Shown here: positions 11,284 to 20,950 of the stretch, one piece after another
How the letters are laid out: each line of letters opens with the position of its first letter
How positions within the stretch are numbered: position 1 is the stretch's first letter
Origin: Xylogone sp. PMI_703
Taxonomy: Eukaryota; Ascomycota; Leotiomycetes
DNA length: 64,000 nucleotides
NCBI GenBank assembly: GCA_021399445.1
Contig: JAJTUQ010000006.1
Location: 2,790,001 to 2,854,000 of the forward strand
Reading direction: 5' to 3'
Notes under the pieces: generated by a model
The model's database searches: none
What the model was told of the DNA's origin: nothing
The model's input: the letters and a program-made list of their open reading frames with translations, nothing else
Translations under genes and position numbers: made by a program

Positions 11284-12339
11284 TTCAAAGATATGGATGC
11301 AATCAACCTATGATAGAAGTAGTATAAGCCGTAGGATCGTGATATATATCTTTATTGACTCAGCATGCAAGACGAGATGCTAGACGGAATGGCCCTCGTC
11401 ATTTGCTTTGTTTCCATAGAATGGAGACATTCTCTATCAAGCTGAAGTTGCACCACCTAGCAAGTCTCAACTTTCAAGGAAAACGCACGATACTCCAAAG
11501 TCAGAACTATATACAGGATCTCCTGATTTCACATGGCGTTCTGGCTTTGATCATCACTCGATCAGTTCAGGTGCGCCCAAATGCGTCATCCGTCGCCGTG
11601 GCCAGGCCTAGATGTCCGTTGGAGAATTATTCACATGCTAGGTGCCACGAGCAGCAGCTTAATGAGTGGTATCCCGCTTTTCTCTGTTCATCCGCTCAGC
11701 TGAACGCTCAGCTGAACGCCCAGATGCACCACTTTCTCGAGATATCGGGAAGTCCTTCATTTTCTAATTCTAATTGATTTGTTGAGACTTCATGAAAACC
11801 GAAGCGAGCTGTATACACCTGTAATACAAAATAGTGGTTAATAGTATGCAAGACGGTTTATAACTTATTATTTTTATTTTTATCATCATCATTATCACGT
11901 GGAAACTTACATCAGGTTGAAGCTGAGAGAAGTATCCAAGGTAAGGGTCCGCAGCCGCAGCTGAAACAGAGCGGGGAAATCTGCAGACTTCACACATGCG
12001 GGCCTAATTACCTCATTGGCGTGTCTGGTTTGCCCTCTGCGGCATTCATGCCTCGTATTATTAGTGATGTGGTGTGTCGGTGACGATCTCAAGATGGACG
12101 TATCGAGATCTTGCAGCACTATTGGGGTAACTGAGTTGCAAAACATGATATAATCTCTGCTCTTCCTCGCAATATAGCCCAAGGTAGCGTTTGCTTCCAG
12201 ATACAGCACTAAAGAATCCATCAAGTCAAGCTTCCCAGCCAAATATCTCCGAGGCAATTGAAAGTATTACCTATGTAAGTATCAAACCAACCTGATGGAG
12301 TGCATTGCTGTTGTTGACTGAGTGCTTAGAAACCTCGCG
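11284..12339. other. Intergenic stretch, no supported gene
   Basis: Two frames of 140 and 116 codons (11355-11777 plus; 11907-12257 minus) have no domain, signal peptide or family resemblance. A short tandem of GCTCAGCTGAAC lies at 11692-11721. The first 100 bp likely holds the RHS gene promoter. Confidence 0.4.
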
Positions 12340-13028
12340 ATGTTTTCCTGCGCCGGACTAATCACCTCTGTGCTTGCTCTGGGATATCTCATCCAGGGCA
12401 CGTATGCTGGAGCAGGTAAGTGGTAGCCACAATACACTGGCTCTTTCCAAAGCAACTAAAATCGGTCTTCTACACAGGTGCGAACATGCACGGATGTGTC
12501 TGGTATGCAACAAAACCTATCAAGCCATTCAATGTCTCATTCAGCGTGCCTACGGCCGTGAAGCACTGCATGGTGAGTCTCGTTGCCCTTCATTAAACGG
12601 CCAGGACTAAGCATTTCATGAGTAGTACGATGTGGGCCACGACGCAACTACCCTAGTAAGCGATTCAGGCCTCACGTGCGCTTCCGTAGGCCATGTGTCC
12701 TCAAAGTCCTCATCGTCAGGCGGCGACACCTGCGCCACGGACGATAGCCGTTGGGGAATCAGCTACAAAGCAGAAGCGCGATCCGGGACCACGTACAGTA
12801 CTTGGTGGGCACCGATATTCAAGAGTGATCATATTGATCTGTACAGCCAGAGCCCGGGGACAAATATCTGCGGGTCTGAAGCCAAGTGCAATGCTGATAG
12901 CATTAAGATTGGCTCCAGCGGAAATGATGATGTGTGGGTAAGCCAAACCATAATCCGGCTTATAGAGGCCAAGTGTGTATATGTTTCTCGAAACCTTCTC
13001 TAACGCTTAGAATACAGATCGTCTTTGA
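12340..13028 (+). CDS. Small secreted cysteine-containing protein (effector-like)
   Basis: Predicted 166-aa precursor. Exons are 12340-12415, 12478-12572, 12626-12937 and 13011-13028, all GT-AG, and the frame closes exactly. It starts with a signal peptide (MFSCAGLITSVLALGYLIQG, cut after TYA). The mature part has six Cys (in HGCVW, KHCM, LTCAS, DTCATD, NICGSE, AKCNAD), which could form three disulfides, plus Ser/Gly-rich linkers. The last exon encodes only NTDRL; without that splice the protein would end at 13003 with a different tail. I do not recognise the family. Size, secretion and Cys content suit a secreted effector or host-surface protein, which is inference only. It sits between the RHS gene and a long gene-poor stretch. 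Confidence 0.65.
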
Positions 13029-15047
13029 TCCATATTTTAGTTCTGGTGATGAAAGAAAAGAGAAAGAAGACTTATAAGAAAGTCGCTCGTTGTTAGGAAC
13101 TTAGGAGTCAAGTTCCAATGCGTAAAGTCCTTTTGCTAAATATCTCTAGGATTAGAAGGTAACGCCTGGAAATACAAGTGCTAGGCCCTTGGATAAGACA
13201 ACAGAAATTCTCGGGAACTCTACATTAGGCTGTCAACTAGTAGTTATTCTAATTCTTCTAAATTTTAACGATTCTAAACTATCTCTATGTCCTAGTAATA
13301 ACTCCTTTATTATATCAATTAAAGGCTCTGAATTGAGCTTCATGATACTACTCTAAAGCATATAAAAGAGCAACGGCTGTGAGGATGCAGTAATAGCTTA
13401 AATGTCTTAAATACATAAAGGAGATACAGTAGAAATAAAGTAAGCTAACTAAATCATGTAAAATTCGCATGAGAGCAGGGCAGTATGCTTGGTATATTAA
13501 GAGGAGCTTCCATGGGTTCCAATGCGTGATGAGTTTCCCAGTTTTCCCTTCTTCGAATCTTGAGAATCAATTCACATACTACCTAAAGGAATAAAATTAC
13601 TGATCTGAGACTTACTTTACCTCTTACTATTAATAATAACGGCAAAGAATCGCTAGCGTTATATTACACTGAACTAAAAGTTACCGTGGACGAAGAGTAG
13701 AAGAGATCTACCCTTAGTATAACGGAAATGAATATTCACGTCTTAAAGAGTTATTCTTTAATATATGGAAAAGCAAGAACCAGTGCCATTTTAGCTGAGC
13801 ACGTAAAGATCAGAAATGAGTGTCCAAGGGCAGACACAGCCCTCTGGAGGTCAAGACCAGGGCGGTTAATGATTTATAATTTAACTCCAACTCTCATCGC
13901 GCTATCCTTGACTATTCTAAGTCTTTTTAGATTTCAAATTCAATTGAAAGAAGCATATTCGTATACAGACTGCTGAAGACCCATATGAGGGGGGAGGCCA
14001 ATGGACGCAGCTCATCTACCATATTGTTAGGTATCGGGGGCCTCTATGGCTATAAAGGCAGTAGTTCTTGCCCGTAGATTAGGGGGGTGAGTGCTCGATT
14101 TATGCAATATTGAAAGCTCTAGTGTTATTAAGTATAATTCTACGGTCATACCTGGCCTTGTTTCACTTTGTATGACGAATACCTCTGGAAAATTACAACC
14201 TTTGTAAAATCTTGTAGTTGCTTGCCACTCATAATGCTATGAAGATAACCCCTTCCGACTGGTATATAACAGTTATCAACTTGTTGTAAGACATATAGGA
14301 TATCTTCCTAGAAAGTATTATAATAATATCATCTAGTAGGACGAGGGGACCTGCTCCCGTTACCATTTATCCGAGATAAATACCTAACAAGAAAAAAGAG
14401 GCTAAGTGGCTGGCGTGCTGATGCTTCTCATTTTTCGAGGGCAGCTAACCTCGGAGAGAGGTCTTTGGGCAGATCCACCGACATTTTGATGGTGTTAGGA
14501 CCCTGGCTTCGCTCTATGGACTGTCGGCACCAATACGGAATCACGGTACAAATTTGGGATATAGACTGTACCATCTTCCATATGTGTTATTCCATTCGTT
14601 GTACCTCGGAATTGGGTAAGAGAATAACACGCCATGACATATACTGATGCATGTGCATCTTCACGGGCTCCGCATTGTAAGCGTCGTATTGGTATGTATA
14701 TCAACAGGAGGGGGGGGGGGGCAGCCCTCTAGGTTCCATGTAATTCCTGGGACCCTAGCACTACTAGACTCACGTTGCGAGCCCGAATCTCCTTGAATAG
14801 GTACCTTATCCGTTTTCTTGGCTATAATCCTTGCAGTTTGATAGTAGGTATACACCTCCTTCCCCATTTCATCATCTGTGGCGTATATCAGAGCTAAATG
14901 AGCAGAGGGCCCTTTTCTACATAAATATCTAGCTTCTTCCAGCTTGTTTGAGAATTACATCTCACCATCAAGTGGACTTCACTATTCACAAGCCCGATCT
15001 ACCTTTTTTTTCTTCCTCCAAATATATAAATCAATACTACCGTCAAC
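13029..15047. other. AT-rich gene-poor stretch
   Basis: About 2 kb dominated by TA-rich words (13200-13700) with many stops in all frames, consistent with mutated repeat DNA. A run of about 12 G lies at 14709-14720. No transposase remnant could be recognised. The last 45 bp is a CT-rich leader before the repeat precursor. Confidence 0.45.
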
Positions 15048-15530
15048 ATGAAGTTTCCTACTTTGGCTATCATAGCTTCTGCTATGCTCCCTGTCGTCGT
15101 CTATGCAAGTCGCTCATTTCTGCGCGAGGCTGGTCCAAGTGAAGACATTAGTGCCCGAGCCCTACCTAAGGACGGTTTTCACTCGTACAAAGAAGGTGGA
15201 GCGGCATCTGAAGATGGCTTCCATTCATACAAAGAACGATCAACCGACGATAACGAGGATGGTTTCCACTCATATAAGGAACGAGCAACTGGCGACGAGG
15301 ACGGCTTCCATTCGTACAGAGAACGAGCCGCTGGTAATGATGAAGATGGATTTCATTCATATAAGGAACGCGCAGCTGGCGATGAGGAGGGATTTCACTC
15401 ATACAAAGCACGTGCGGTAGCGTCTGACGACGGTGAGGATGGTTTCCACTCATACAAAGAGCGCGATGTATCATCTGGTGCTGGCGAAGATGGCTTCCAT
15501 TCATACAGGGAGAAAAAGATGAAAGTTTGA
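15048..15530 (+). CDS. Secreted repeat precursor with eight GFHSY units (candidate processed peptide/RiPP precursor)
   Basis: A 160-aa single-exon protein. Residues 1-20 form a clear signal peptide (MKFPTLAIIASAMLPVVVYA). From residue 42 on, a hexapeptide DGFHSY (one copy EGFHSY) recurs eight times, each followed by K/R-E-R/K or a variant (KEGG, KARA). Acidic spacers rich in Ala, Gly, Asp and Glu of variable length separate the units. This layout (signal peptide, identical short cores with Tyr, basic residues, acidic spacers) matches kexin-processed repeat proteins and precursors of dikaritin RiPPs such as ustiloxin, phomopsin and asperipin. Against that, classical KR dibasic sites are missing (single R or ER, final KK), and no UstYa/DUF3328 oxidase or tyrosinase is in the window. 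A secreted structural repeat protein is the alternative. Confidence 0.8.
   Translation: MKFPTLAIIASAMLPVVVYASRSFLREAGPSEDISARALPKDGFHSYKEGGAASEDGFHSYKERSTDDNEDGFHSYKERATGDEDGFHSYRERAAGNDEDGFHSYKERAAGDEEGFHSYKARAVASDDGEDGFHSYKERDVSSGAGEDGFHSYREKKMKV
15165..15515 (+). repeat. Eight in-frame DGFHSY-coding repeats
   Basis: Eight copies encode the same hexapeptide while synonymous positions differ (GGTTTCCACTC, GGCTTCCATTC, GGATTTCATTC). The core is conserved at protein level and the spacers vary in length and sequence, a sign of selection on the peptide. Confidence 0.85.
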
Positions 15531-17121
15531 GATCCAAGACCTGAACAATTTTAGGTTACCTTATAAAAGTTTAGCAATGTTGGCCGAAGCTTATGTATTT
15601 ACTTGGTTCGGAATGATATGAGCTGGAAGCAAGGTCATATGAGATTTCAGTTTTAAGGAAGCATCCCTAATATTGTCTAAATAGTTCATCAAATACTCTC
15701 ATTAACACAACTGGTCTTCAAATTTCATTTGTATGAAACTAAATTTGACATGAGCGATTGCCAGATATTTCACACTCTTATTCTACCATAATTGAGCGAC
15801 CATCCTCGCAAACTGAAACATCGAAATTATGTCTTAGAAAGTACACGTTGTTCATTTCATCTCTAACATATTAAAATCAGAGCAACCGATTACGTCACTA
15901 GTTTCCGAACTATGAGCAGTGAAGCTTCCGTTACATTGAAATATTCGGCCGAGTCTGAATCGACTCGGAGACGATGAGAATTCTCGATGCACGTTCAAAA
16001 CGTATCTACAAGTACGACTTTGATCCACCCATCTAGACTAGAGGAAGCATCATCATCGTTTCTGTAGTAGTGATATAGAAACAATCCCCGGATTACTCGC
16101 AAATATTCCCATGCAGGCAACAAATCCGAAGATGCCAAACGGCACCCTCACGATATGTTACACTGCATATAGAAGAGGCTATGCTGGTTACTAGCTCCAT
16201 TCACTCAATGACTGACGGGTTTATCCACCAGTATTTGGCTGCTGTTGAAGGCACTCGTGTTCAATAGGGGGTTAAGCAGTTCCCTAAATAGGCAACATTG
16301 CGAGACGCCACAAATTTCCATAATCATGGCTACACATGCTTAGCTCATGCTTTGCTTTGACCCTACCCAAAGTGATATAGTGAGATGATATGGTAGTTTC
16401 TATTTCTCACGTTCAAAATATATAAATAAAAACGTTGAAGCGTCTTTACATCGATAATAGTATGCATTAATTACTTCCGGCTTAGTTTTATCTCTTTTGT
16501 ATCATTAAAAACCACTAGACCAGATTATTTAACGAGATTTTCACGTGGGCTTTCTCAAACCATATTAGAATAGAAGTAAAATATCCTTTACTTGATAATC
16601 AACGGCTGGTCGCTCGGCTGCACTGTTTTCTCTCACCGGTCGCCTGCGGCAGGTTGGTTCTCACTCTTCGGAGGTGGCTAAGCGGTACAAAATATTGAAC
16701 CTAACATCGAGATCTGCTTGCTTTTAAATACTCACCTCAATCTTAGCTGATTCATTGCAACCATATAGAAACTCCATGTGTAGTTACTTTGCCCTATACG
16801 CTTTCATCAATATGGGGCAGAGAATATGAAGGCTTCATGTTGCTGAACCAGGCCGCCATTGACAACTCCATGACGAATACCAGGAATTACCCTCCGTGAC
16901 CACCAGCCCGATATATAAATTACGTGCTAGAGCGACCATAGCTTAAATCTATAAAAATATTAACCAGTCTGACGAAATTAATACATCATGTCGTTCAGTT
17001 ACAAGATTTGGTAGACTATTTTGGTTTGGTCTGATAATTTTGATTTTGACTGAGCGTAGAGATATATCAAATCATGTCTGCTCAATGAACTTTCTGTATA
17101 TAAAAATCACTATTAATTAGA
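15531..17121. other. Gene-poor stretch, nothing recognised
   Basis: About 1.6 kb without an open frame worth reporting. Base composition is moderately AT-rich. It contains the 3' region of the repeat precursor and the upstream region of the broken F-box gene. Confidence 0.45.
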
Positions 17122-18307
17122 TTGCCAAAAATGAGTTCACCAACTTGCCTCTCGATGGTAAAACCGCGTATAGCTGGGCTTCGGAAACGACGAAACACTT
17201 TGGAATTACCGGCAGATGTAATTCTTTGCATCTCCAAATTTCTCCCTGTTGAGTCAATGGCGGCATTATCTCTTACTTGTCGGTACCTGTTCTATCTATT
17301 TGAAGAAAAATACTTGGAAGTCGCTCCATAATTAGAAACACTACATGATTATCAGTTTGCGCTACTACTAGAGAGGGATTTACCAAACCACGTTGCTTGC
17401 TTTCATTGCAAACGTTTCCATCACGTCGGCCACTATTCTGCCAAAAAGCATTTTATAAATTCTTATGCCACATCCAAGATAACACCTTGTATGATGAATA
17501 GTCACGATAAAGATGGAACTAATCTCTATATGGCCTGGTATTTTAACCCTATTTTATTTCGCATGGCTATGAAACGATATCGGCAAAGGCGACCTTGCCG
17601 AAAGTTGTTTAAGCTCTTATCGTTTAAAGAACTTAAATGGGATAAAGATGACCGTACTCTTACATGGACGTCTTTTTCATCTCAAATTCATAACGGTTCA
17701 TTATTTATCCGTCACCAAAGAATTTTCACTCCAGGCTACACAGATAGATACAAATTCAAATTCAGAAGCTTCCAGTATCTGGCAGATATTAATATGCCCT
17801 CACGTTCACCTAGAGGAAGGAGGAGGTACTCGATGCGTGAACGCTTATTTGGATCCGACGTCGCCGTACCATCCGACTCCACTCAGTAAAGGCCTCGAAA
17901 AATGCCGATTCTGCGCTACAGAATTCCGGGTCGACTTCAAAAATATAAATGGATCTTGCCTGTCTATGTTCGTTACAACATGGAAGAACCTCGGACAAGG
18001 TGTCTCACATTTAGACCCCGATTGGCAAAGACACATTGACAAAAGCGGATCGATGAACTTCTCTGAACTTGACTTAGAGCTTGGCTCACTTTGTTCAACG
18101 TTTGAGCAGAGAAGATTTAGGTTTGATTCGATCATAAGTCCAAAGGAAGCGGAGGATATGATGAGAATATACTGGGCACATTCTAGAGGGAGTTGGGGCG
18201 GTGCGAGTAGCGCTTATAGAAAATTTGCGGTCCATCATTGTCGCAGGCATGCTTATGCTGGAAGGTCCGCCTGGATAAGCACCTGGATATTCGGTGACAT
18301 AGGATAG
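17122..18307 (+). pseudogene. Broken F-box protein gene
   Basis: An F-box (LELPADVILCISKFLPVESM, then LSLTCRYLFYLF) opens the gene at residues about 27-60. The frame meets TAA at 17329-17331 directly after EVAP, yet the same frame continues with a family-typical segment (FALLLERDLPNHVACFHCKRFHH) to about 17790. There the meaningful reading moves to another frame and runs on with KCRFCATEFRVDF and DPDWQRHIDK to 18307. So one nonsense codon and one frameshift separate three coding blocks. F-box proteins recruit substrates to SCF ubiquitin ligases; fungal genomes carry many such orphan copies. An intron cannot explain the first stop easily. The sequence resembles intact fungal homologues enough to call recent decay. 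Confidence 0.75.
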
Positions 18308-18740
18308 GATCATGACCATCTAACATTTTAAAGCAGTTTGGTGTTATATATAAACGGCCTTGGTGGAGAATTATGTAACAGTCACTTCGTAGTAATTCAA
18401 TTGAATTTCATCCTCGTACAATGTTAGAGACAAATTGATAAAACTTTATATCATCACAGCACAAGCTGATACTACAATTTAGAACTTGATAGCCTCAATT
18501 AACGATAGGTTAACCAAAATTCTATCGATTTGATGGATTAAACTTTACTTCATTGACTGATCTGTAGAATTAAATTTAATGAAACTGAAGAAAGGGATGC
18601 TAATACCAGACCCGCAACTCCCCCTTGCCCCAGCCCAGGGGCTAACCACCAATCGGCTCATCTTCGGCTCAGTTACCAGCCCTTCATTGTAGAAAAACGT
18701 AAGAAAAGTAATTAAAAAAGGGGGAGAGAGTAAAATTGAT
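18308..18740. other. Short AT-rich spacer
   Basis: No open frame or RNA gene recognised between the broken F-box gene and the tRNA-like sequence; a small C-rich block lies near 18617-18650. Confidence 0.4.
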
Positions 18741-18849
18741 TGTCCTCGGTGAGACTCGAACTCACGACCTTTGGATGGCCAAGACCGTTGACAGTCTTTT
18801 CATATGGATAATATGAGACCAACGCTCTAACCACTTGGGGAAAGTTAAT
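18741..18849 (-). pseudogene. tRNA-like sequence (Met CAT type) with intron-like insert, probably decayed
   Basis: The minus strand shows an intact T arm (GTGAG-TTCGAGT-CTCAC), the end of a D arm (TGGTTAGAGC), and TTGGTCTCATA matching an elongator-Met anticodon stem-loop, interrupted after the anticodon by about 35 nt before TCCAA resumes the stem. The 3' acceptor reads CGAGGAC, but the expected 5' partner GTCCTCG is absent and the first D-stem strand is CCCC. The 5' end is therefore damaged, or this is a tRNA-derived fragment. Confidence 0.5.
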
Positions 18850-19989
18850 AATCTGCTTTGACCAATTAAAGAGAGGGGAATCCTTACACTGAGCCACGAA
18901 GACATGCGATAAAACAATTTCTTATCTAATCACATATGACAATACACAATTTAACTATTCTGAAACTAACTTTACTTCGGGAGTGGAGCGGAATTGCTTA
19001 CATCTCTCGTTTTCAATAGAACAAATAACTCATCTGGAACATAGCCTAAATACATTCATATTCACTCATGGAATAGATGCTGGACTCGAACGCAGGGAGA
19101 GGATGTGGCGCAACAAGTCGAAGACAGCCCGTAACGTAGATACTCAGATATACAGTACTACCATAGCCGAGCTAGAGCCCCTGAATTCCATTATGCTGCA
19201 TGTTCACCGAATTATTTGATTTTTCGTGATGAGAATATCATTGAATAGTGTTACATTATCTCCTCGCTCCGCCAGCGGTATGTAAACGCGAGATCATGTA
19301 TTGCAGCACAGTCAGCCCTAGCCTTTAATCCTTCAAACTAGTCAATAGCATAAAAATACCTACCACGCATAGCCCCCACAGTGATTCCGCAACTCAAACC
19401 CAGACCGCAATATTATCACATACATGTACGGTAGCATGATAATGCGACTCACGGAAAGTCGGAAAGTCGGAATGGAAAGTTGAGTTTACAGCAGGTTGAT
19501 CAGAACGCATTCACTAGGTTCTAAGGGAATGAATGGTATTTTACTTTCTGTACATTTAACTACTACTCTCTTTCTTCTTTCCGAGAGTGCAAATAAACTA
19601 ACTTTAACCCTACTCTGAGCTCCACTTTTGGTCGTTCAAATGCGGGCTGTTTATTGGAGTAGCGGCTCGCTGCAGTGTGGCTGATACACCTCACCACGGC
19701 ACTGGAACGCGGACCATAATTGCGGCTGAAGCTGGCTCGCATCTCAAACGATCGGTCTATAAATAATATCGTTACTGTACGGAGGTACAGTATGTGTAAT
19801 TACTGGATGGTATTCGAGTGGATAGAGTAATCTTTTAGTATTATTGATATGGACCCTTATTGCAGGTTCAAAAAGTATATATAAATGAAAGCGAAGGTGT
19901 TTCGAGCCCAGAGTATATAAACAGCAACTCAAGCTCAGCTCAAGTGGTTCATTTTGTCATCAGAAGCATCATCCAGTTCGTGATTCAAT
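18850..19989. other. Intergenic stretch upstream of the GPI protein gene
   Basis: No supported gene. Short direct repeats (CGGAAAGTCGGAA) occur near 19450. A probable TATA box (GTATATAA) at 19913-19920 lies about 70 bp before the next start codon and is the best promoter element seen. Confidence 0.45.
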
Positions 19990-20641
19990 ATGCGTTCCTT
20001 TCAAGCAACTGCCATGGTCGCCTTGACCGCTTTGACACTTGCAGCTGCTCAGAATGCCACTGTCAACCTGTTCATCATCGACAACTTTGATGGCAACGCT
20101 GGCTACCAAGCCTCCATTGTCAGTGCCTGTGGCGACGCAACTGTGTATGCGGTCCAGTGCACCAGCGGTCCAGCCTCCGCGTCGCCCTCGACCTGTGGCC
20201 CCGCTGCTCCGGTAAGTTTACTTCCAATCCATAATGCTGCCATCTCCACGACGTGTTAACACCAATGTCCTCTAGACCCTCACTTTAACAGAAGGCCCCT
20301 CCGTCTACATTGCCTCCTCTGTGTCACTTATCGAATCCAATGGAGAGACCGTCACTGCTACCATAGCTGAGTCGTGCGCCTTGAAAGGTACAACCGCTGC
20401 CAACTGCAAGGCAGCAGTAACCCTCTCGGCCCAGGGACAGGAGACATCATCAACAACGGCTCTCACAATCTCAGGAACCAACTATCACCGATTTGATGTA
20501 CCCATCACGGCTGGTGCAGCAAAGACAGCAACTGCCACAGGCAAGTGCACATCAGGCGCGATGCATACCGCCGATTCTAGAGGAGTGTTAGCCATGGCTG
20601 TTGCGGGTGCATTGGGACTTGCAGGAGTCCTCCTAATGTAG
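19990..20641 (+). CDS. Small GPI-anchored cell-surface protein
   Basis: Predicted 195-aa precursor from two exons, 19990-20211 and 20276-20641, joined in phase 0 by a GTAAGT...CTCTAG intron of 64 nt. Residues 1-20 form a signal peptide (ATAMVALTALTLAAA). The mature part has five to six Cys and many Ser/Thr residues and N-glycosylation sites (NAT). The C terminus has a small-residue region (SGAMHTADSRG) followed by a hydrophobic tail (VLAMAVAGALGLAGVLLM), the classic GPI-attachment signal. Ascomycetes carry numerous such wall or plasma-membrane proteins of unknown role. A TATA box sits upstream. The gene appears intact; function unassigned. Confidence 0.8.
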
Positions 20642-20950
20642 TTTTCTGTCTGATTAGTGTTATATATGTGGGGGGGCAAACGAAGGGAGCATCATTAAAA
20701 TACCAAGCAAACAGCATCACCACCTTACGCGCAATTCAGAGCTGGGATTTAGGCGTTAGAACCGGGAAGCAGATGATTTGCATTTAATAGGCGAGAAATG
20801 TTCTGATATTTTGGGCTTTGTTTTGTGGAGAAATAAGTGTATTACATCAAGTGTAGCATAGCATTCAGGATACCATTGCATTATAAAGGGGAATGGCGGA
20901 ACACTTCACAAGCCAACTTTAAATTAACTTAATATTTGATTCGTATATTA
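20642..20950. terminator. Shared 3' region between convergent genes
   Basis: About 310 bp between two converging stop codons; it must contain both polyadenylation regions. An AT-rich segment near 20920-20960 and a G7 run near 20671 are visible. No gene. Confidence 0.4.

Noticed and set aside
11355..12257. Two frames (140 and 116 codons) upstream of the secreted protein
   Set aside because: No family resemblance, promoter or splice structure; one contains a simple tandem repeat.
14709..14720. Run of about 12 G, considered as a telomere or G-quadruplex feature
   Set aside because: A single homopolymer without repeated spacing; not the TTAGGG repeat.
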